Part shown: positions 17,777 through 25,557 of the stretch, one piece after another
How the letters are laid out: each line of letters begins with the position of its first letter
How positions within the stretch are numbered: the first letter of the stretch is position 1
Source: Lunatibacter salilacus
GTDB taxonomy: Bacteria; Bacteroidota; Bacteroidia; Cytophagales; Cyclobacteriaceae
Assembly: GCF_009797935.1 (NCBI RefSeq)
Contig: NZ_VOLC01000002.1
Span: 186,001-250,000, forward strand
DNA: 64,000 nucleotides
Reading direction: 5' to 3'
The notes under the pieces: model-generated
Database searches by the model: none
What the model was told of the DNA's origin: nothing
The model's input: only the letters and a program-made list of their open reading frames with translations
Translations under genes and position numbers: made by a program

Positions 17777-20449
17777 CTATCCGGAAGAAAAGGATTCCGA
17801 CCAGACCAGTTTATCTTTTTGAACCGATGCAGCTGCAAAATGGCCCTTTATACTTTTGATCCCATCAGGGGTTTCAATTTTTAATATTCCGGAATCATTC
17901 ATTGACATTACATAATCCCTTCCAAGTAGGGTATCAATAACAATGATCCCCGAGTCATTTATTACCCTCACATTCCGGACAAATGGTTCAGTTCCTTCAT
18001 ATCCCTCAAAAACCGAAATAAAAGTCTTCAAGCCATTTCCCTTTCTCCTTCTCACAATGTAGGGAATAGTGGCACCAATATCCTCGTTTTTCCAGTCCCT
18101 TTGACCCCAACCTGTTGCTAAAAACACCGTTTCTTCCTGATGGCCTACCGACCAGGCCGCTGCGGTAATTTGTTCGCCGGTTTTCCATTTGAGATGCCAT
18201 ACCCCATTTCCATTTGCTGTTCTGACATCAGAAAAATCATAAAGGGATTTTCCCTCCTCAGGTGTTGGCATGATCCCTTTCATTTCCTGAATTTCTCCGG
18301 AGGTATGAAAGACATAATCCTGAATTTCTCCACCTTCGACCCGAAAGAAATCTACAACATAATTCTTACCATTACCATGGTCAATCAAAACGGATGTACG
18401 TTTATAAACGCTTGTTTCTGCATAGGCAGAAGAAATCATCTCCATTACCTTTGAATTTTCAAACGTTTTAAAATGGATCACTTCACCGCCTCTTCCCTTG
18501 CTGATCTGATTTTGCTCATTCACTAGGACAGTGTTATGAGCCAAGGCCCTGATATTGTTGGATTTTAATGGGTGATCCCACAAATAACCTAGATCAGAAA
18601 GCACCTCTTCACCCTTTTTCCAGTAATAAAGATTGAGACTGTCATTTTCATGGTGAATTCCCCAATGGCTGGCACTCAACAACAATAAACTCTCTCTACC
18701 ATGAGTACCGGTACGCAAATGGCCGATCCTAAGATGGGCGGGACACCAGTCAGGTAAATTCAGTTCCTCAGCAGCCATGTTTTCAAGACCCGGTTTTCTG
18801 TAATAAAGGGAAAATGAGGAAGCTCCATTGGGCTTGGTGAGATCATAGGGCAGGGTGAGTACCGGATCAACGGATGAATCATTGAATTCACTATTGAATG
18901 CGGAAGAACCGCTATGTAGGGAAAGTTGTTGGCCACATATTTCTTTTAAAAGGGCCAGGTATGAACTTTTGACTGGATAATTGGCTACCATCAACTCCAC
19001 ATAGGCCACATCAAGTCGGGTATTCCGAAATGAATCTGCATACGGGGGATAAGCCAAATCACCCTGCAAACCATTAAAAAATGCCTCCCAAACCAGTTGA
19101 TAATTGGTTCCATGGTAAAGGTTAAGGTTCTCCATCCGGCTTCCCCCTTCATCCCTGTAAGGGAGGGGGTCAGAATAGCCTTGTGCTGCCTGGGCCATGT
19201 CCCAAATTCCTCCCAATGTCATCAGACCATAAAAAGGTGATTCACTGGTGGTGCCATCTGGCAAATACCAGCCATCTACTGTCAGTTGGAAACCTTCCAG
19301 CCCGAACCTGACCAAACCCGGATGTCCGACACACATCCCCACCAAAGCCGCTGCAGTCCGGTTACTTACAGATTTATTGTTTAAAGCTTTGTCACCTACC
19401 AACAAAACAGTGCTTTCCAATAACAAATCCCTTTCAATAATTAATTTTTCCTTTTCAGCATACAGGGGGGTACCATCTGCATACTTGGCTGTACAGGTCA
19501 GGTCGTAGGCAGCGGCAACTTTCCTGACAAAATCAGATTCCAAACCAACGCCACTTGCCCTTCCCGCACTCCAATATCCAGTCCAAAGACGGTAATCGGG
19601 TTCATTGGGAGGAGGACATAATTCTGGGCTGGGAAGGTTATTGATGTTCATGGCCGCAATTTTTGGATCCATATCTGCGTATTCACCATAACCCACATGC
19701 ACCAGCCAATTGGGATAGCAATTGGCCAGGCGAAGCAAAATCATGCGGCTGGCTTCCGCATATTCAAGATTTCCGGTTAGCTGGAATCCCTCAGCCAATG
19801 TCCTGCTAAGACCTGTTATCCATTGTACCTTCCTCGACCGGATATTTGCACTGAAACTGGGTCTCCCTTCTTTATACCCAAAAATCACAAAAGGTTCACC
19901 ACCATAGAATGCTATGCGTTGGGATTTCCCCCATTTGGTTGTTAAGACAATGTCTTCCGGGTATTGATTGTTTGGGAAAATCACACCACATTCAGTGCAT
20001 TCCAGTTGTTGGGGTGAGGCAACATCCCAATGCCATAAGCCATGGGGATGAACCGGTTTACCCTTATCCCTGCAGGAAGGACAAGGCGTCCAAAGTGGAT
20101 CTCCCGGGGTGGTTTCTTCTATCATCATTTCCAAAAATTCAGGGGTAATCCGCCCTACATGATTTTGGATGATGTCATGGATTCGGTTAAAATGAGCTTT
20201 TGCCCAGTCGTACTTTTCGATGTTTTCTTTGGCAAAATCCAAATGCTCCTGTTTAATGGTCAAACAGGGATGACTTACCGTAGTCCGGTATTTTTCCCAA
20301 TCGGTCCAATCCAATAAGGGATCAGGATGAGTTGAATGCTGGACATGAGCAGATGCCTTGAAAACCAGGGGTGTTCCCAAATACATACCGATACCACAAA
20401 GCCCAGTCTGCTTTAAAAATTCTCTTCTGTTTTCAGGCTTTTCGGTCAT
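17777..20449 (-). CDS. Tat-exported heparinase II/III-like polysaccharide lyase with Cys4 insertion
   Basis: 890 residues. The N-terminus ENRREFLKQTGLCGIG is a twin-arginine signal. An alpha/alpha-toroid region follows (about 40-540), then a C-terminal beta-sandwich heparinase II/III domain (about 590-860), recognisable from HWGIHHENDSLNLYYWKKGE, LAHNTVLVNEQNQ and the YVVDFFRVEGG strand. An early insertion carries CPSC and CTEC pairs about 35 residues apart (about 123-160), a probable zinc ribbon. The family cleaves uronic-acid-containing polysaccharides by beta-elimination; heparin itself need not be the substrate. It is longer than typical heparinase II. It lies between the amidohydrolase pair and the DegT enzyme in the same direction. 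Confidence 0.85.
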   Translation of the reverse strand: MTEKPENRREFLKQTGLCGIGMYLGTPLVFKASAHVQHSTHPDPLLDWTDWEKYRTTVSHPCLTIKQEHLDFAKENIEKYDWAKAHFNRIHDIIQNHVGRITPEFLEMMIEETTPGDPLWTPCPSCRDKGKPVHPHGLWHWDVASPQQLECTECGVIFPNNQYPEDIVLTTKWGKSQRIAFYGGEPFVIFGYKEGRPSFSANIRSRKVQWITGLSRTLAEGFQLTGNLEYAEASRMILLRLANCYPNWLVHVGYGEYADMDPKIAAMNINNLPSPELCPPPNEPDYRLWTGYWSAGRASGVGLESDFVRKVAAAYDLTCTAKYADGTPLYAEKEKLIIERDLLLESTVLLVGDKALNNKSVSNRTAAALVGMCVGHPGLVRFGLEGFQLTVDGWYLPDGTTSESPFYGLMTLGGIWDMAQAAQGYSDPLPYRDEGGSRMENLNLYHGTNYQLVWEAFFNGLQGDLAYPPYADSFRNTRLDVAYVELMVANYPVKSSYLALLKEICGQQLSLHSGSSAFNSEFNDSSVDPVLTLPYDLTKPNGASSFSLYYRKPGLENMAAEELNLPDWCPAHLRIGHLRTGTHGRESLLLLSASHWGIHHENDSLNLYYWKKGEEVLSDLGYLWDHPLKSNNIRALAHNTVLVNEQNQISKGRGGEVIHFKTFENSKVMEMISSAYAETSVYKRTSVLIDHGNGKNYVVDFFRVEGGEIQDYVFHTSGEIQEMKGIMPTPEEGKSLYDFSDVRTANGNGVWHLKWKTGEQITAAAWSVGHQEETVFLATGWGQRDWKNEDIGATIPYIVRRRKGNGLKTFISVFEGYEGTEPFVRNVRVINDSGIIVIDTLLGRDYVMSMNDSGILKIETPDGIKSIKGHFAAASVQKDKLVWSESFSSG

Positions 20450-20519
20450 TGATATCGATTTATGTTGAATCTAATAGCTTACCATCAAAATAGAAGGTAA
20501 TTAAAGTGTTTATCCTTTT

Positions 20520-21305
20520 TTAAAGGTTTAGAAACCTTTTGATATTACCGGCCTGTAAATCTTCCCGAGTTGTAGGGTCAGCTTCATCATCCCGGAGGGA
20601 AGCAATCCTTAAGGCACCGGTACGGTAATCCAAAAGGGGTGAATGTGTCCCAAACCCGAATTTATCTTTTCCGAAGGACGTCAACAATGCTCCCAAGTCA
20701 ATAATATTCCTCCCGGAAGTATCCATAAAGATATTAGATTTTTTAAACATAGAAAGGTCATCCTCTGCCAATTGGGTACTATTGGCAATATTTAGGATCA
20801 TAAATTGGGCGTCAGGTACCGCCTTGATAATCGGCAGGGTGTCACTAAGGGTCCATTCATGACTAATATCCAGCCAGGAACTGGGCCGGCTATCCACCAT
20901 TCTCAACGTAAGCCCAATAGGCAGACCCATATCCCTCGCCCTTTTTACCAATTCTATACAGTTTGGATTATCCAATTCATACCGATGGTATTTAGGAAAT
21001 ATGCGGATCCCTTTCATTCCTAAATTTGAACTGCAAATTTTCAGATCTTCTTTCCAACCTGAATAAACCGGATTAATCACGCCAAAAGGCAATAATCTAT
21101 TCTTAAACTTGCTGTTTGAATTGATTTCATCGTAAAGTTCCCGATTGGCAGCCTGGGTGTCTTTATAAAAAATCCCATTGAAATTGGTAACCAAGGAGGC
21201 CTCGACTCCAAATTCATCCATTCTAGCCAATAAAGCTTTACAAGAATTATTCTTTACCTGGCGAAAAGGCCAATGTCCTACGTAAGTATTGCTGTCAATC
21301 CACAT
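20520..21305 (-). CDS. Amidohydrolase-like TIM-barrel protein lacking the first metal motif
   Basis: 261 residues, related to the amidohydrolase_2 family. It opens with MWIDSNTYVGHWPF, where active members have D-x-H-x-H; both His are gone. Other landmarks are weak: LLPFGVINP, GMKGIRIFPKYH, LPIGLTLRM, and FGTHSPLLDY where a GxDxP motif is expected. It has no signal peptide. Its start overlaps the end of the upstream amidohydrolase gene by 11 bases, which implies translational coupling and probably a shared complex. I infer a divergent or non-metal partner of the neighbouring enzyme. Whether it is still catalytic cannot be decided from sequence. Confidence 0.75.
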   Translation of the reverse strand: MWIDSNTYVGHWPFRQVKNNSCKALLARMDEFGVEASLVTNFNGIFYKDTQAANRELYDEINSNSKFKNRLLPFGVINPVYSGWKEDLKICSSNLGMKGIRIFPKYHRYELDNPNCIELVKRARDMGLPIGLTLRMVDSRPSSWLDISHEWTLSDTLPIIKAVPDAQFMILNIANSTQLAEDDLSMFKKSNIFMDTSGRNIIDLGALLTSFGKDKFGFGTHSPLLDYRTGALRIASLRDDEADPTTREDLQAGNIKRFLNL

Positions 21306-22215
21306 TATTACCTGATTTTCTTAAAATAGTATTGTAATTTTCAAAAAATAGCTTCTTTCGCTGAGTCTCGTTCAGATTTGCTGCCAACACATGGCCTACC
21401 CCCTGAAAAAAACTATTGTCGCATCCGAAAAATAACCGGTCTTCCCCCAACTGCTCCATGGCGAAAGATATCATGTCTGCTTCATTATTGCTTCCGGATA
21501 CGTCCACATATACATTGGGATAAGGTTTAACTGCTTTGCAGGCATCTAACCAATCCCCGCCCCCACCTAAATGAGCCAATTGAAACATGGCTTCAGGATA
21601 GCGTTCTGCCGTAATTACAAAATCCTCGGGAGTAGATACATTTTCCGGTTCCCTTGCATCGAACACCACCCTGGATTTACCTATTCCCATATGCATCAAA
21701 ATGATCATTTTAAGGTCTATGAATTTTTCGATAACAGGATAAAATAGAGGGTCACTTAATTTGACGTGGTTATATAGTTTTAAACCTACCATTCCATGAT
21801 CCAAACAACGATCAATCTCATCCATGGATGCTTTTGGATAGGTGGGATTTATGGTCGGCTGTCCAATAAACCGGTCGGGAAATCTCGAAACGATATCAAT
21901 GATCAGGTCGTTACATTGTTTGAATTCTTCCGGTAAGCCCCTGCTTCCCGGTGCCATGGGGCGGGAGATAACAAGTTTATTGATGCCCAGCCGATCAGCA
22001 AAATCAATTTGTATTTCAGGGCTGTCTTCTGTAAAATACACATGGGCATGGGAATCAATTTTCCGGTATTTCAATACCTCAGCCATTAAATCATTTTCCG
22101 CCTTCACGTGTTCTTCCTTACTGGAAAAACCAACTAAATTAGCACCTACGACGAGTCCGGATGCGGACACTGCCGCATTTGAAAAAAATTTTCTTCTGGT
22201 CATTGCTTGTGTCAT
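21295..22215 (-). CDS. Tat-exported amidohydrolase (amidohydrolase_2 family)
   Basis: 306 residues. It begins with a Tat signal (MTRRKFFSNAAVSASGLVVG); either the first ATG or the one at 22203 fits. The metal motif D-x-H-x-H is intact as KIDSHAHVYF near residue 55. Further ligand positions can be seen in LKLYNHVKLS, ILMHMGIG, FQLAHLGGGG and FFGCDNSFFQG. These proteins hydrolyse or decarboxylate small carbonyl compounds or lactones. In this locus a product of the lyase step is a reasonable guess. It overlaps the next gene by 11 bases. The catalytic partner is exported while the downstream gene lacks a signal, which is odd for a physical complex. Confidence 0.82.
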   Translation of the reverse strand: MTQAMTRRKFFSNAAVSASGLVVGANLVGFSSKEEHVKAENDLMAEVLKYRKIDSHAHVYFTEDSPEIQIDFADRLGINKLVISRPMAPGSRGLPEEFKQCNDLIIDIVSRFPDRFIGQPTINPTYPKASMDEIDRCLDHGMVGLKLYNHVKLSDPLFYPVIEKFIDLKMIILMHMGIGKSRVVFDAREPENVSTPEDFVITAERYPEAMFQLAHLGGGGDWLDACKAVKPYPNVYVDVSGSNNEADMISFAMEQLGEDRLFFGCDNSFFQGVGHVLAANLNETQRKKLFFENYNTILRKSGNNVD

Positions 22216-22300
22216 AATCCTTATTTATAAATATAGTTTTAATAACCAATATACTAAATTCTCTAAATAATTGGATTTAAATTCCATCAATTTAAGTCGA

Positions 22301-22455
22301 TTAAGATTCCACCAGATCACCGGCATGAATCCCAATTTTTAACAGGGCTTCCGTATTTTGGCCCCTATTCCTTTTTTCCCCAAGTCACACGGTTTTACCA
22401 AACCATACGCCTTGGTCCTAACCTTCGGCAATTGGGCATATCAATCATTTCTTGG
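22301..22455 (-). pseudogene. Decayed 3' end of a second DegT-family aminotransferase gene
   Basis: On the minus strand, one frame ending at the TAA at 22301-22303 reads ...VWFGKTV-stop-LGEKRNRGQNTEALL, then KIGIHAGDLVES. The intact DegT enzyme ends VWFGQSMLLGTKKDMDQIA... then KIRTHAGDLVKS, so the match is clear. At least two internal stops interrupt the remnant, with a third before the conserved CP. Similarity also continues past the stop codon (AAGTCGATTAAG just beyond both ends), which shows duplication of a DNA segment rather than chance. Nothing of the upstream catalytic part is left. Confidence 0.85.
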
Positions 22456-22492
22456 TATCTTCTTAATTATAGCCCGTCTTTTTTGAACAGGT

Positions 22493-23896
22493 TTATTGAT
22501 CCGTTACTGGGGCTTCCTGCGATCGGATCCCCACCTTTTCTGCCAATTTCACCGCTTCAGCAATAATCCTTTCTTCAATGTTGGATGCCCAAGGGGTGGT
22601 AAAAATTGGAGAGCGGGTCCCTTCATACCCCCCTTCCTCCAATACGGTACTAGTTGGAATATAAGCCATTACATCATTGGAATATCCCATGACAAATATA
22701 TCCGGACCAAAAATATTTTTAAGTGCAATGGAATAACCAATCAATAATTCGCCTCCAAAAGCAAAAATCGCCTGATCCCCCAATTTCCAAGCCTGCACTG
22801 GATAAGGGTAGGAAGTAATCAGGGATTCGCCTTTGTCCAGTTTGGACATCAATACGTTGGCATTTTGTTTCAGGTATTCCGGATACCCTGAGGACGAACC
22901 CGTAATTTCCAATAATTCTTCCCTGTTAGGAGTAGGATTGGCAAAAGTAAGGTCAATTTCAGCATATGCGGTGGACAAATTACCTGTCAACGGCTTCATG
23001 TCCTCCGTGAGCACCCTTTCGACCGAAGCGGCCAATGCTTTACCATACTGAATGGCCAAGGGGACAGATCGCCTGGGTAATGGATTCTGGTCAGCACCTG
23101 CTCCCTGAAAAAACAGGGCGGTGGTGCCCGGATAAAGCTTTTCAAGTTCCAGCTGGGCGAATCCCGCATAGTCACCAGAAATTTGATAGTCCGCCAACAC
23201 CGTAGGGTGACAAGCATACCCAAATACCAACGCCATCATTTCTCCCTTTTGATCCGCTACCTTTATCACCGGCACAGCATAGTCATTTGGTCCGTTCAAC
23301 TCATTGTGATGAACTAATGTCGCTTCTTTATTATTTCTTCGATTCACTTGAAAACGAGTCACACCATTTTCAGAATACAGATAAACCGGTTTCAGCGATT
23401 CCATGGCATTACCAACCAATTCCACAATTTTATTTTCCAGGTTTTCAGCATATTTTTTAATTTTCCCCAATTGGACTTCATCCAACTGGAATTGATACCT
23501 TGCATAATCGGTTTCAGGACCGGTATGGGTATGTGAACTGTTTAGAATCACCTGGTCCCTGGATAAACCAAACTGGTGCTTCAGCCGATCACGGATCCGA
23601 AGGGAAAGTTCTTGCCGAATCCCTACAAGATCTGTAGTCACCAATACAGCCAAATTACCTACAGCATCTTCCAAAACAAGGGCTTTGGCCCATATGGCGT
23701 GTCTCACTCCTTCAGAGGGATGGTCCCTGGAAGCATATCCCGCCATCCATATGGATTCCTGAGGAGTAATGTCCACTTTTGCGACACCCGCCCTCCAGCT
23801 TGAATGAACCTGTCTCGAAAAGGCCGTGTGGTTGGATCCAAACAGACCGATGGCCAGCATAAGCCAAATAGAAATTAAAGATGGGATTGTTTTCAT
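22493..23896 (-). CDS. Ceramidase-fold secreted protein 2 (nucleophile absent)
   Basis: 467 residues with a classical signal peptide (LISIWLMLAIGLFGSNHTAFS). The ceramidase N-domain pattern is clear: AGVAKVDITPQE, WMAGYASRDHPSEG, LVTTDLVGI, SSHTHTGPETD near 118, GYACHPTVL, AFGGELLIGYS and YSNDVMAYIPTS. The segment that should hold the nucleophile Ser is GAGADQNPLPRR near 263. It is closer to protein 3 than to protein 1 in this segment. It lies 53 bases downstream of protein 3 in the transcription direction, so the two form a tandem pair and are probably co-transcribed. The metal site suggests a hydrolase, perhaps an amide hydrolase, but the substrate is unknown. Confidence 0.85.
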   Translation of the reverse strand: MKTIPSLISIWLMLAIGLFGSNHTAFSRQVHSSWRAGVAKVDITPQESIWMAGYASRDHPSEGVRHAIWAKALVLEDAVGNLAVLVTTDLVGIRQELSLRIRDRLKHQFGLSRDQVILNSSHTHTGPETDYARYQFQLDEVQLGKIKKYAENLENKIVELVGNAMESLKPVYLYSENGVTRFQVNRRNNKEATLVHHNELNGPNDYAVPVIKVADQKGEMMALVFGYACHPTVLADYQISGDYAGFAQLELEKLYPGTTALFFQGAGADQNPLPRRSVPLAIQYGKALAASVERVLTEDMKPLTGNLSTAYAEIDLTFANPTPNREELLEITGSSSGYPEYLKQNANVLMSKLDKGESLITSYPYPVQAWKLGDQAIFAFGGELLIGYSIALKNIFGPDIFVMGYSNDVMAYIPTSTVLEEGGYEGTRSPIFTTPWASNIEERIIAEAVKLAEKVGIRSQEAPVTDQ

Positions 23897-23949
23897 GATC
23901 AGAGTTTTTTGGGCTGAAAAGGAATAAATTGTCAGATAGGGTTTATTAA

Positions 23950-25422
23950 TTAGCCGTATTTTTTTTCGGTTTCACCGACTACTTTTTGGACGGCTCCTGC
24001 AATGCGGTCTTCGATATCTCCCTTCCATTTCCAAGCTGGGTGACCATATTCATCCAAATGGGGTCCACCTTCATAGCCGCCTTCTTCCCATACCCGTCTG
24101 GAAGGGATATAGGCCGCCATATAATTGGCATAACCGCAAACCCAGGTTGTGGGAGAAAATTCCTTTTTAAAGCGCAGGGAATAGTCTACCACCGCTTCCC
24201 CTCCCATACCGATAAACAACAGCTCATTGCCCATTTTCCAGGCCTGTACAGGGAATGGATACGTGTTGGAAAAGGTTTCTCCGGCCTTGATTTTACCGAT
24301 CATGCGGTTCGCCCACCTTGCCTGCAAGGGCCGGTTACCATTGGCGATAGGGGTCAATTTTTCCATTGAAATCATTTCCTCATATTCCAAATCGACAAAG
24401 CTGAATGCTGGAGTCAACTGGGGCGAAATGGGTTCCATTTTACTTTCCAGAACCTCTTCCACCGCATCGGAAAGCATTTTACCGTACTTTTCGCACAGTT
24501 CCAATTTCCTCCTGGGCAGCGGATTCTGGTCGCCCCCACAGGCATTAAAAAACATGGCCGCAGTACCCGGATGGTTACTTTCCAAATTGATCTGGGCAAA
24601 TCCCGGATAATCCCCACACCAGGTATTAAAATCAAGGGTGGTTGGATGACAGGCATAGCCAAATAAAAGGGCAAGATAATGGCCTCCAGGAGCTTTTGCC
24701 GCCAAAACAGGGACATAGTGGTCTACCGCACCTTTTAAGGAAACGCCATTCGCCAACATCTCCGGGACTTCTGCCTCCTTATTGTCCCTGCGGTTTACAG
24801 CAAATGTACATTTGCCTTCCCCCTGAAGCAATTCACAGCTTTGCCAACTCCCCAATGCCTCATCAACCGCCGCAATAATTTGTGCTTCCATCCAAGCCGT
24901 ATATTCGGTCACCAAATGCTTTTGCTGTTGATCGCTGGGATAGTAGTCCACCAAATCATCTTCCAGACATGGCCCACAGTGATTGTGGGAAAAAGTTAGC
25001 ATGAATTGGGACCGGTCTAATTTGAACCGCTGCTGTAGGGTACTAAAAAGTCTTTCATAAATGGTTTTGGACATGCCCATATGGTCGGTGGTGACCATGA
25101 CCACCCGTTGCCCGTTCGTGTCTTTTAAGGCGATTACCTTAGCCCATAGATCATGGATTTTCCCATAAGCCACCCGCTTCTTGCCATATCCGGCCAGCCA
25201 GACTCCATTTTGTGGCGAGATACTAGCTTTGCCAATTCCTATTTGCCATCCTGAACCAGCTTGCTTGGGAGGAGGCACTTCTACCGCTTTGTTTTCCGAT
25301 TTTCCCCGCAATTTATCAAATGAAAATACAGGGACTGAAACCAGTCCTAGAGTTCCTGTCGTAACTGAACTGATAAATTTTCGTCTTTTGATGGCTCCTG
25401 GTTTTGTCTTTTTCAATCTCAA
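23950..25422 (-). CDS. Ceramidase-fold protein 3 with Tat signal (nucleophile absent)
   Basis: 490 residues. It starts with a twin-arginine signal (IKRRKFISSVTTGTLGLVS), unlike the Sec signals of proteins 1 and 2. Tat export usually means folding or cofactor loading in the cytosol. The fold landmarks are IGKASISPQNGVWLAGYG, VTTDHMGM, FSHNHCGPCLEDD near 143, GYACHPTTL, GMGGEAVVDYS and YANYMAAYIPSR. The nucleophile region is NACGGDQNPLPRR near 293, again without Ser. The first zinc motif is HNH rather than HTH. It is the first gene after the susCD hairpin. Confidence 0.85.
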   Translation of the reverse strand: MRLKKTKPGAIKRRKFISSVTTGTLGLVSVPVFSFDKLRGKSENKAVEVPPPKQAGSGWQIGIGKASISPQNGVWLAGYGKKRVAYGKIHDLWAKVIALKDTNGQRVVMVTTDHMGMSKTIYERLFSTLQQRFKLDRSQFMLTFSHNHCGPCLEDDLVDYYPSDQQQKHLVTEYTAWMEAQIIAAVDEALGSWQSCELLQGEGKCTFAVNRRDNKEAEVPEMLANGVSLKGAVDHYVPVLAAKAPGGHYLALLFGYACHPTTLDFNTWCGDYPGFAQINLESNHPGTAAMFFNACGGDQNPLPRRKLELCEKYGKMLSDAVEEVLESKMEPISPQLTPAFSFVDLEYEEMISMEKLTPIANGNRPLQARWANRMIGKIKAGETFSNTYPFPVQAWKMGNELLFIGMGGEAVVDYSLRFKKEFSPTTWVCGYANYMAAYIPSRRVWEEGGYEGGPHLDEYGHPAWKWKGDIEDRIAGAVQKVVGETEKKYG

Positions 25423-25483
25423 GATGGATTTTGGTTACAAAATAAGGAAGTAAGGATGTTTGAGGTTATTTGATACGGATATC

Positions 25484-25533
25484 AAAACCCCTCAACTGCC
25501 ATTAATCATTTTGGATCAGAGGCAGTCGAGGGG
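25484..25533 (-). terminator. Strong hairpin after susD, terminator or attenuator
   Basis: A 13-base-pair stem with one mismatch: CCCCTCAACTGCC at 25488-25500 against GGCAGTCGAGGGG at 25521-25533, with a 20-base loop. On the minus-strand transcript the stem is followed by TTTT. It lies between the susD stop and the first ceramidase-fold gene. It could end part of the transcripts, or protect the susCD message and lower expression of the enzymes. Confidence 0.7.
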
Positions 25534-25557
25534 ATATTAATCAGACACTGTTGGCAT

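Noticed and set aside
14767-25422. Calling the three proteins true ceramidases
   Set aside because: The Ser nucleophile block is replaced in all three, so only the fold and the metal site support the family name.
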